NCBI GenBank assembly: GCA_016929875.1
Contig: JAFGHZ010000100.1
Coordinates: 1-6,276 of the forward strand
Direction: 5' to 3'
DNA length: 6,276 nt
From: Dehalococcoidales bacterium
GTDB lineage: Bacteria; Chloroflexota; Dehalococcoidia; Dehalococcoidales; Fen-1064
The translations under genes were made by a program, and so were the position numbers. The stretch's first letter is position 1; the number at the start of each line of letters is the position of its first letter. This document shows, piece after piece, positions 1-5,649 of this stretch. The notes under the pieces are model-generated. The model saw only the letters and a program-made list of their open reading frames with translations. It had not been told where the DNA came from and did not search any database.

Positions 1-37
1 GGAATTGATGCGGAATCGGGACTCGCAAAGACATTTT

Positions 38-42
38 AGGAG
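38..42 (+). promoter_or_regulatory. Shine-Dalgarno site that fixes the leuD start
   Basis: An AGGAG core lies 7 bases before the ATG at 50. The reading frame stays open upstream to the window edge, with a TTG at 5 and an ATG at 8. Those earlier codons would add an arginine-rich stretch unlike LeuD, and this ribosome site would then lie inside the coding sequence. The site therefore favours the ATG at 50. Confidence 0.75.
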
Positions 43-49
43 AATACTC

Positions 50-547
50 ATGTTAAAAGGAACGGTACATAAATACGGCGCTAATGTTAATACCGACGAA
101 ATCATACCGGCGCGTTATCTGAACGTCTCGGAGGCGGAACTGCTGGCGCAACACTGCATGGAAGACATCGACCTCGATTTCGTGAAAAAGGTAAAGCCGG
201 GTGATATAATTGTTGCGGATGCCAACTTCGGTTGCGGGTCGTCCAGAGAACACGCGCCGCTGGCAATTAAGACATCGGGTGTTTCCTGCGTAATTGCGAA
301 AAGTTTTGCGCGTATCTTCTTCCGCAATGCCATCAATATCGGCTTGCCTCTGCAGGAGAGTGAAGAAGCTGCCAATGGCATAAGCAACGACGATATTGTG
401 GAAGTCGATTTGGAAAAAGGGACTATTAGAAATCTGACGACGGGTAAGCAGTTCACTGCCAAACCTTACCCCGAATTTATGAGCCGACTGGTAAAGACCG
501 GCGGCTTAATCGAATACACCAGGCAGAGAGTAGTAAACAGAAAATAA
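50..547 (+). CDS. leuD: 3-isopropylmalate dehydratase small subunit (archaeal/HacB type)
   Basis: This is the small (swivelling-domain) subunit of the LeuCD [4Fe-4S] hydro-lyase. The enzyme isomerises 2-isopropylmalate to 3-isopropylmalate in leucine synthesis, and citramalate to 3-methylmalate when a citramalate pathway is present. The 165-residue product opens with a typical LeuD segment containing NTDEIIPARYL. It carries the family signature FGCGSSREHA at residues 60-69, the substrate-binding loop. The length matches the short archaeal-type LeuD rather than the roughly 200-residue enterobacterial form. The cluster iron ligands lie in LeuC, which is not in the window but would be expected immediately upstream. 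The start at 50 is chosen from the AGGAG at 38-42 and from homology. leuB follows on the same strand after 98 bases that hold a palindromic repeat. Family identity is secure; whether it serves leucine, isoleucine or both is inferred from cimA nearby. Confidence 0.95.
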   Translation: MLKGTVHKYGANVNTDEIIPARYLNVSEAELLAQHCMEDIDLDFVKKVKPGDIIVADANFGCGSSREHAPLAIKTSGVSCVIAKSFARIFFRNAINIGLPLQESEEAANGISNDDIVEVDLEKGTIRNLTTGKQFTAKPYPEFMSRLVKTGGLIEYTRQRVVNRK

Positions 548-550
548 TAG

Positions 551-616
551 TACCATCCCGACGAAAGTCGGGATCCAGAAATTAATAACTGGATTCCGTG
601 TCAAGCACGGAATGGC
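551..616. repeat. Two-hairpin palindromic repeat (REP/MITE-like) between leuD and leuB
   Basis: Two perfect 8-bp stems are visible. The first is ATCCCGAC at 555-562 and GTCGGGAT at 567-574, closing a GAAA tetraloop. The second is ATTCCGTG at 593-600 and CACGGAAT at 606-613, with a five-base loop. The inner flanks also pair: ATCCAG at 573-578 with CTGGAT at 589-594, around the A/T-rich spacer 579-588. The outermost bases CCAT (553-556) and ATGG (612-615) are complementary too, so the whole unit is an imperfect inverted repeat. This layout resembles the dispersed non-coding palindromic repeats (REP, BIME or small MITE) common in many bacterial genomes. There is no T-tract after either stem, so it is not a classic intrinsic terminator. 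It may influence leuD/leuB mRNA stability or processing; that is inference. Confidence 0.75.
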
Positions 617-645
617 AATTAAAAGAATAGATAGGAGTAGAACAA

Positions 646-1737
646 GTGGCACAATTCAGAATCGTAGTCACCGCCGGAGACGGCATCGGGCCGGAAGTCG
701 TCAATGAAACAATCAAAGTTTTGAAGGTAATCGGTAAGAAATACAACCATACCTTCGGCCTGCAGAATGAATTGATCGGCGGTGTGGCAATCGATGCCAC
801 CGGTGAAGCATTAACTAAAGAAACCCTCGACGAGTGTAACAAAGCGGACGCCGTTCTTCTGGGGGCTGTCGGTTCTCCCAAATACGATAATCCGCTCAAT
901 AAGGTCCGCCCTGAAGATGGCTTGCTGGCGTTACGCAAGGGAATGGGTTTATATGCCAACCTGCGTCCCGTCAAGGTACTGCCGATGCTGGAAAACCATA
1001 CTAACCTGAAACCGGAGGTCATCAAAGGCGTGGATATGATGGTCGTGCGCGAATTGACCGGCGGCCTGTACTTCGGGAAACCGAAGCGACGCTACACCAC
1101 TACACGTGGTCGCCGCGCTGTGGACTCGATGGTTTACTCCGAGCAGGAAATCGCCCGCATTGCTAAAGTAGGTTTTGAACTGGCAAGAAGCCGCGGCAAG
1201 AGGCTGATGTCAGTAGATAAAGCTAATGTATTAGAGTCGTCCAGATTATGGCGGCAGGTCGTTTCGGAAGTCGCCAAAGATTACCCCGATATCGAACTGG
1301 AGAACCAGCTCGTCGATTCCTGTGCCATGCGCCTCATACAGAACCCGAGATCGATAGACACCGTCGTTACCGAGAATACCTTCGGCGACATTATCACCGA
1401 TGAAGCCTCCATGCTGGCAGGCTCGATGGGTATGCTGCCCTCCGCCAGCCTCGCCGGCACACCGAAAGAGGGCATGAAAGTCCCCGGGATGTACGAGCCG
1501 ATTCACGGTAGCGCTCCGAAGCGCGCCGGGCTCGATATGGCAAATCCCATCGCCACTATTTTAAGCGGGGCGATGATGCTCCGCTACTCACTGGCCCTCT
1601 CTAAAGAAGCTAGGGCCATCGAAGACGCTGTCCTCGCAGTACTTAACGAGGGTTATCGCACTTATGATATTATGTCGGAAGGAATGAAAAAGGTCGGCAC
1701 CAAAGAAATGGGTGACCTCATCGCCGCGAAAATTTAA
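646..1737 (+). CDS. leuB: 3-isopropylmalate dehydrogenase
   Basis: LeuB is a cytoplasmic NAD-dependent, divalent-metal-dependent decarboxylating dehydrogenase. It converts 3-isopropylmalate to 4-methyl-2-oxopentanoate for leucine, and in the citramalate route converts 3-methylmalate to 2-oxobutyrate. The 363-residue product is full length for the family. Visible features are the N-terminal GDGIGPEV, the substrate-arginine region with R97 and R107 (LLALRKG then ANLRP), RELTGGLYFG at 135-144 with R135 and Y142, catalytic K192 in VDKANVLESSRLW, metal ligands D224, D248 and D252, and the late nucleotide-site motif YEPIHGSAP. All expected catalytic residues are present. The hydrophobic LLAL segment of the substrate loop fits an isopropylmalate rather than isocitrate enzyme. 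The start is GTG at 646, with AGGAG at 633-637 eight bases upstream. It lies between leuD and cimA on the same strand, and the stop is followed directly by a second TAA. Confidence 0.97.
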   Translation: MAQFRIVVTAGDGIGPEVVNETIKVLKVIGKKYNHTFGLQNELIGGVAIDATGEALTKETLDECNKADAVLLGAVGSPKYDNPLNKVRPEDGLLALRKGMGLYANLRPVKVLPMLENHTNLKPEVIKGVDMMVVRELTGGLYFGKPKRRYTTTRGRRAVDSMVYSEQEIARIAKVGFELARSRGKRLMSVDKANVLESSRLWRQVVSEVAKDYPDIELENQLVDSCAMRLIQNPRSIDTVVTENTFGDIITDEASMLAGSMGMLPSASLAGTPKEGMKVPGMYEPIHGSAPKRAGLDMANPIATILSGAMMLRYSLALSKEARAIEDAVLAVLNEGYRTYDIMSEGMKKVGTKEMGDLIAAKI

Positions 1738-1740
1738 TAA

Positions 1741-1772
1741 TTGTCATACTGAATGAAGTGCAGGAATGATAA
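1741..1772. repeat. Possible degenerate inverted-repeat remnant between leuB and cimA
   Basis: The segment begins TTGTCATACTGAATGAAGTG and ends GGAATGATAA. Its ends are approximate inverted repeats: TTGTCAT on the left against TTATCAT when the right end is reverse-complemented. The left part resembles a dispersed intergenic repeat half of the form TGTCATnCTGA-GAAG seen in many bacterial genomes (recalled, not searched). If real, the element has contributed the ribosome-binding region of cimA. With only one imperfect copy visible, chance is a serious alternative. Confidence 0.35.
1762..1765 (+). promoter_or_regulatory. Shine-Dalgarno site that favours the cimA start at 1775
   Basis: AGGA lies nine bases before the ATG at 1775. 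An in-frame ATG also occurs at 1766, but it abuts this site and has only a weak GAAGTG upstream. Initiation at 1775 gives MGKIYLYDTTLRDG, the usual N-terminus for this enzyme family, so the later start is preferred. Confidence 0.55.
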
Positions 1773-1774
1773 CG

Positions 1775-3367
1775 ATGGGTAAAATATATTTATACGACAC
1801 TACACTGAGAGACGGTTCCCAGAAAGAAGGCGTGTCCTTTTCGGTCGTCGATAAACTGGAGATTGCCCGGCGTCTGGATGACATGGGCATCGACTATATA
1901 GAAGGCGGCTGGCCCGGCAGTAACCCCAAAGACGCCGAGTTTTTTCAGAAAGTCAAAGGGCTGGACCTGAAAAATGCTAAAATAGTCGTTTTCGGCAGCA
2001 CCCGGCGTGCCAACACCCGTACTGAAAAAGACAACAACCTGCTCGTTATCGTCGAGACAGGTCTAAAACACGCCTGTCTGGTCGGTAAAAGCTCCGAACA
2101 ACAGGTAAAACAGGTACTGGAGACTACGCCGTCGGAAAATCTGGCGATGATTGCCGGTTCCATCCTCTATCTGAAAGATAAAGGCATGACTGTTTTCTTC
2201 GATGCCGAGCATTTCTTCGACGGGTTCAAAAGCAATCCCGAATACAGCCTGCAGTGTCTGAAAACAGCGGCGAAAGCCGGCGCTGATTTCTTGGTGCTCT
2301 GCGATACCAACGGCGGCGCTTTACCCGAAGAAGTAGCACAGGCAGTCAAAGCCGCTAAGAAAGCAACCGCTATACCTATCGGCATTCACGCACACAACGA
2401 CGGAGAAGTCGCCGTCGCTAATACGCTGGATGCTGTCAAGGCTGGCGTCACCCTCATCGAAGGCACTATCAACGGCTACGGCGAGCGGTGCGGCAATGCC
2501 AACCTTTGCTCCATCGTCCCCAATCTCAAGCTCAAGATGGGCATTAATTGTATTTCCAGCGCTCAACTGGCTAAATTAACGGAGGTTTCACGCTTCGTCA
2601 GCGAGGCGGCCAATCTGACCCCGGATGCATCGTTGCCCTACGTAGGGAGCAGCGCTTTCAGCCATAAAGCCGGCTATCACGTCTCCGGCGTTACCAAGTG
2701 GATGGATGCCTACCAGCACATCGACCCGGCGAAAGTGGGCAATCGACAGAATATCGTGGTCTCCGAGTTGTCCGGCAAGGGAAACATCATCTACAAAGCT
2801 AAAGAACGCGGGCTAAAGGTCCCCGCTCATGGTAAAGAGGCAAAAAGGCTGCTGGAGCAAATCAAACTGCAAGAAAGCCGCGGCTTCCAGTACGAGAATG
2901 CGGATGCGTCTTTCGACCTGCTGGTACACCGCGCTCAGCCCGGCTACAAACCGCCCTTTGAACTGGTTGATTTTATGGTTGTGGTAGAGAAGAGACGCCG
3001 TACCTCGACACGCAAAAGTGACGGCGAGATGCTCTCCGAAGCGATGGTCAAGGTAAAAGTCGATGGAAAGTTGATGCACACCGCCGCCGGGGGCAACGGC
3101 CCCGTTAATGCCCTCGATACGGCACTGCGCAAAGCGTTGCTCCAGTTCTACCCTGCCCTCAAGGTAGTCAAGCTAATCGACTACAAGGTACGTATCCTGG
3201 CGGAAAGCACCGGCACCGGGTCGCAGGTGCGTGTGCTTATCGAATCAAGCGACGGCACCGAAGAATGGCGGACAGTCGGCAGTTCCACCGACATTATCGA
3301 GGCCAGCTGGCTGGCTCTGGCTGACGGTCTGGAATACTGGCTGTTGAAGCACAACCATAAAAAATAG
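1775..3367 (+). CDS. cimA: (R)-citramalate synthase
   Basis: CimA condenses pyruvate with acetyl-CoA to citramalate, the first step of threonine-independent isoleucine synthesis. The 530-residue product is a DRE-TIM metallolyase of the LeuA/HCS family. It shows YDTTLRDGSQKEG at residues 7-19 (catalytic R12, metal ligand D13), EGGWPGSNPKD typical of the long citramalate synthase type, DTNGG at 177-181, the metal-binding H205 and H207 in IHAHND, and GYGERCGN at 234-241. A linker region follows, then a C-terminal LeuA-type allosteric/dimerisation domain from about residue 385 to 525. That domain suggests end-product feedback, probably by isoleucine. The EGGWPG motif and the neighbouring leuD and leuB favour citramalate synthase. 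Alternatives in the same superfamily are 2-isopropylmalate, homocitrate and Re-citrate synthase. An earlier in-frame ATG at 1766 would add three residues. Confidence 0.88.
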   Translation: MGKIYLYDTTLRDGSQKEGVSFSVVDKLEIARRLDDMGIDYIEGGWPGSNPKDAEFFQKVKGLDLKNAKIVVFGSTRRANTRTEKDNNLLVIVETGLKHACLVGKSSEQQVKQVLETTPSENLAMIAGSILYLKDKGMTVFFDAEHFFDGFKSNPEYSLQCLKTAAKAGADFLVLCDTNGGALPEEVAQAVKAAKKATAIPIGIHAHNDGEVAVANTLDAVKAGVTLIEGTINGYGERCGNANLCSIVPNLKLKMGINCISSAQLAKLTEVSRFVSEAANLTPDASLPYVGSSAFSHKAGYHVSGVTKWMDAYQHIDPAKVGNRQNIVVSELSGKGNIIYKAKERGLKVPAHGKEAKRLLEQIKLQESRGFQYENADASFDLLVHRAQPGYKPPFELVDFMVVVEKRRRTSTRKSDGEMLSEAMVKVKVDGKLMHTAAGGNGPVNALDTALRKALLQFYPALKVVKLIDYKVRILAESTGTGSQVRVLIESSDGTEEWRTVGSSTDIIEASWLALADGLEYWLLKHNHKK

Positions 3368-3372
3368 ACCTC

Positions 3373-3399
3373 TTGGTTCGTAACGAACATCTCTAAAAT
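3373..3399 (+). promoter_or_regulatory. Weak candidate promoter with a small palindrome before the glycosylase homologue
   Basis: In the 51-base gap after cimA, TAAAAT at 3394-3399 resembles a -10 box. TTGGTT at 3373-3378 matches the TTG of a -35 box, but the 15-base spacing is short. Between them, GTTCG (3376-3380) and CGAAC (3384-3388) form a 5-bp inverted repeat around TAA, which could be an operator half-site pair or simply chance. The downstream gene could equally be read from the leu/cim transcript. Confidence 0.2.
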
Positions 3400-3418
3400 T
3401 CAAGCATGAGGTGTTTCT

Positions 3419-4246
3419 ATGATTGAACTGCCGGAAGCCCTGAACATTGCCGAACAGATTAACAACACTATCTCCGGAAAGCGCATCGTCAGCGTGGTAG
3501 GAGCACATACCCCCCACAAGCTGGTGTGGTATTACGGAGAGCCGTCAAAATACCCCGCCCTTCTCAACGGTCAGGTAATCGGGAAAGCCGGCGCCTACGG
3601 CGGCATGGTGGAAATCAAGGCGGGTAAAGCGAACATCCTGATGGGAGAAGGCGTAGGTGTCAGGTTCCACCAGAAAAATGAGCCGCGCCCTCAGAAACAT
3701 CAGCTTTTGATTGAATTCGAAGACGGTTCCGCCGTCAGCGGTTCGATTCAGATGTACGGCGGGATAGGTTGTTTTCTCGATGGCGAAATAGATAATCCCT
3801 ATTACAAAGTGGCAAAGGAAAAAGTACCGCCCTTTTCCCCTGAATTCGATAAGGCTTATTTCGACAGTCTCATCTCCGCGCCTGAGGTCCAGAAGCTGAG
3901 CTTAAAAGCCTTTCTGGCTACCGAACAGAGAATCCCGGGGTTCGGCAACGGTGTCCTGCAGGATATCCTGTTCAACGCGAAAATGCACCCGAAGAAAAAA
4001 GTCGGCACGCTCTCCGGAAAAGATAAGGACATCCTGTTCGGTTCCCTGAAATCCACTCTTTCGGCGATGGCGGCTCAGGGAGGCAGGGACACCGAACTGG
4101 ATTTATTCGGGCGTCCCGGCGGCTACAAAACAATACTCTGCAAAAACACCGTGAATAAACCCTGTCCGGTTTGCGGCACGCCCATCAAAAAAGAAGCCTA
4201 TCTGGGAGGCAGTATCTATTACTGCGAGAAATGCCAGAAGTTATGA
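3419..4246 (+). CDS. Fpg/Nei (MutM)-family DNA glycosylase homologue with altered active site
   Basis: The 275-residue product has the Fpg/Nei layout: an N-terminal beta-sandwich beginning MIELPEA, a helix-two-turn-helix region around GFGN (174-177) continuing into LQDILFNAKMHP, and a C-terminal zinc finger with C249, C252, C269 and C272. Family members excise oxidised bases and nick abasic DNA. Several chemistry residues differ from classical Fpg. Position 2 is Ile rather than the nucleophilic Pro, the Lys57-equivalent aligns with Y60, and the zinc-finger Arg before the third cysteine aligns with G264. Glu3, Glu6 and Asn177 are kept. A subfamily with MIELPE-type starts exists in anaerobes and is often labelled endonuclease VIII, so this is probably an inherited variant rather than a decaying gene. 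Activity cannot be assumed. The start is set by GAGGTG at 3408-3413. The gene ends six bases from the convergent flavodoxin stop. Confidence 0.85.
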   Translation: MIELPEALNIAEQINNTISGKRIVSVVGAHTPHKLVWYYGEPSKYPALLNGQVIGKAGAYGGMVEIKAGKANILMGEGVGVRFHQKNEPRPQKHQLLIEFEDGSAVSGSIQMYGGIGCFLDGEIDNPYYKVAKEKVPPFSPEFDKAYFDSLISAPEVQKLSLKAFLATEQRIPGFGNGVLQDILFNAKMHPKKKVGTLSGKDKDILFGSLKSTLSAMAAQGGRDTELDLFGRPGGYKTILCKNTVNKPCPVCGTPIKKEAYLGGSIYYCEKCQKL

Positions 4247-4252
4247 CAGCAC

Positions 4253-4699
4253 CTATTTCCCTCTAACCAGATCTTTAGCCCAGCTGGCGGCGCGCTCCAG
4301 CTCACCGTCTTTTAAGGGGCCTTTACTGCCCGTGACATAGAAAGCTTCTGCTGGCAAAACAAGATTGCCGCCCTTCTCTTTCAGACTATCGGCGATTTTG
4401 CCGGCGGCATAACCGAAAATTTTGACGAGTCTCGTCGTCATTCTGGTATCGAACGCCGCCACATTCTTACCTTTGATTACAGATTCGGAAAGCTTGCTCA
4501 GAAAATCCTGCATCGCCATCGTGGGTTTGCCTCCCTGTGTCGGAGCCCCGACGACAAGCAGGTCTAGCGAATTCAAATCAGCCGGATTTACCTCGGCGGG
4601 ACGCAGAGCCTTAACATCACTGCCGATTACTCCGGCGATGACACGGGCAACTTTCTCGGTGTTTCCGTAGGCGGAGTCATAGACTACTAATGCCTTCAT
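4253..4699 (-). CDS. Flavodoxin-domain protein (FMN-binding, short-chain)
   Basis: The 148-residue protein is a single flavodoxin-like alpha/beta domain, probably cytoplasmic, binding FMN and carrying electrons. After the first strand (MKALVVYD) comes the phosphate-binding loop SAYGNT at residues 9-14. A second flavin-contact loop follows at GAPTQGGKPT (51-60), with strand AAFDTRM (81-87) and the later FYVTGSKGPLKDGE (120-133) typical of this subfamily. There is no signal peptide or membrane segment. Its redox partner cannot be read from the sequence. GGGAGG on the minus strand (4711-4706) lies six bases before the ATG. It begins 26 bases after the cysteine synthase stop and is the last gene of the minus-strand block. 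No terminator hairpin is visible beyond its stop. Confidence 0.88.
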   Translation of the reverse strand: MKALVVYDSAYGNTEKVARVIAGVIGSDVKALRPAEVNPADLNSLDLLVVGAPTQGGKPTMAMQDFLSKLSESVIKGKNVAAFDTRMTTRLVKIFGYAAGKIADSLKEKGGNLVLPAEAFYVTGSKGPLKDGELERAASWAKDLVRGK

Positions 4700-4725
4700 T
4701 ACACGCCTCCCTGCTACTTGCCCTT

Positions 4726-5625
4726 TTATTTCTTGAATAATTTCGTGCTTAAGTATTTCTCTCCCCTATCGGGAAAGATGACGGCGATTGTTCCGCTTTT
4801 GATTTTCTTGGCAATCTCCACCGCCGCGTACATTGCCGCACCGCTACTCATCCCGACGAAAATTCCCTCTTTGGCTACAATCTGCCTGGTCATTTCGTAG
4901 GCGGCTTCCGTCTCGACCATAATGGTAATATCGATCTTTGAAGGGTCGTATATCGATGGTACGATTGCCTCTTCCATATTCTTCAAACCCTGGATATAAT
5001 GCCCTCTCACCGGATGGGCGCAGACTACCTTGATTTGGGGATTATGCTCTTTTAAAGCCTTGCCGACACCCATAATCGTGCCGGATGTCCCCAGCGCGGA
5101 CACAAAATAATTTATCGTGCCTTTCGTCTGCTTCCAGATTTCATCACCGGTGGTGCGATAATGCGCCATCTTATTGTCTATATTGGAAAACTGGTCGGGC
5201 ATATAATATTTATCCGGATTTTCCGCGGTCAATTCCCGGGCTTTTCTAATTGCTCCATCGGTACCGAATTTACCTTCCGTCTGAGTCACTTTAGCCCCGA
5301 ACGCCTTAATCATCTGGACCCTTTCAACAGACACCGCGTCACTCATCACAATTTCAACATCGTAGCCTTTCATTACACCTATCATTGCCAGAGCTACGCC
5401 TGTGTTCCCGGACGTCGGCTCGATAATCGTCTTCCCCTTGGTCAATCTGCCGTCTTTCTCAGCCTGCTGAACCATAGCCAGCGCGATTCGGTCTTTAATG
5501 CTTCCGCTGGGATTAAAACCCTCGACTTTGGCGTACATTGTGGTATTTTTATTCGGGTTGAGTCTGTTTATTCTGACAAGTGGGGTATTGCCGATAGCCT
5601 GTAGTATATTATCGTAGGTGTTCAT
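4726..5625 (-). CDS. cysM: Cysteine synthase, PLP-dependent (CysM-like)
   Basis: This fold-type II PLP enzyme replaces the activated hydroxyl of O-acetylserine or O-phosphoserine with sulfide or another sulfur donor, making cysteine in the cytoplasm. The 299-residue product is complete. It opens with IGNTPLVRI, carries the Schiff-base lysine K44 in NPSGSIKDR, the substrate loop TSGNTG at 71-76, the PLP-phosphate loop GTSGT at 179-183, the SSGAA segment at 260-264 near the pyridine nitrogen, and the usual C-terminal DRGEKYLST. SGSIKDR, GTSGTIMG, GIFVG and the length are closer to CysM than to CysK. The stretch GLKNMEEAIVPSIYDP (213-228) resembles the corresponding part of mycobacterial CysM, an O-phosphoserine-dependent enzyme; this comparison is from memory. 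The symbol is a family-level choice, since cysK is a common label for such genes. AAGGAG (5635-5630) precedes the ATG by four bases. rtcB ends 24 bases upstream. Confidence 0.9.
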   Translation of the reverse strand: MNTYDNILQAIGNTPLVRINRLNPNKNTTMYAKVEGFNPSGSIKDRIALAMVQQAEKDGRLTKGKTIIEPTSGNTGVALAMIGVMKGYDVEIVMSDAVSVERVQMIKAFGAKVTQTEGKFGTDGAIRKARELTAENPDKYYMPDQFSNIDNKMAHYRTTGDEIWKQTKGTINYFVSALGTSGTIMGVGKALKEHNPQIKVVCAHPVRGHYIQGLKNMEEAIVPSIYDPSKIDITIMVETEAAYEMTRQIVAKEGIFVGMSSGAAMYAAVEIAKKIKSGTIAVIFPDRGEKYLSTKLFKK

Positions 5626-5649
5626 CTTGCTCCTTATGGATAACAGAAC

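Noticed and set aside
1..39. A 12-codon open tail in frame 1 ending at TAG 37-39, possibly the 3' end of leuC
   Set aside because: The position and spacing fit a preceding gene, but the twelve visible residues do not match any LeuC C-terminus I can recall, so it cannot be supported as a feature.
5..49. N-terminal extension of leuD from TTG at 5 or ATG at 8
   Set aside because: The added residues are unlike LeuD N-termini, and the ribosome-binding site at 38-42 would lie inside the gene.
555..574. Hairpin after leuD as an intrinsic terminator
   Set aside because: The stem is strong but is followed by CCAGAAATTAATAA with no T-tract, and a second hairpin of the repeat unit follows, so a palindromic repeat is the better reading.
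582..1025. Minus-strand ORF of 147 codons opposite the repeat and the leuB 5' part
   Set aside because: It spans the palindromic repeat and is antisense to conserved leuB sequence, with a composition lacking any family motif.
5161..5604. Plus-strand ORF of 147 codons opposite the cysteine synthase gene
   Set aside because: It is antisense to a clear PLP enzyme, has no recognisable domain and no ribosome site of note; it is a shadow of the real gene.
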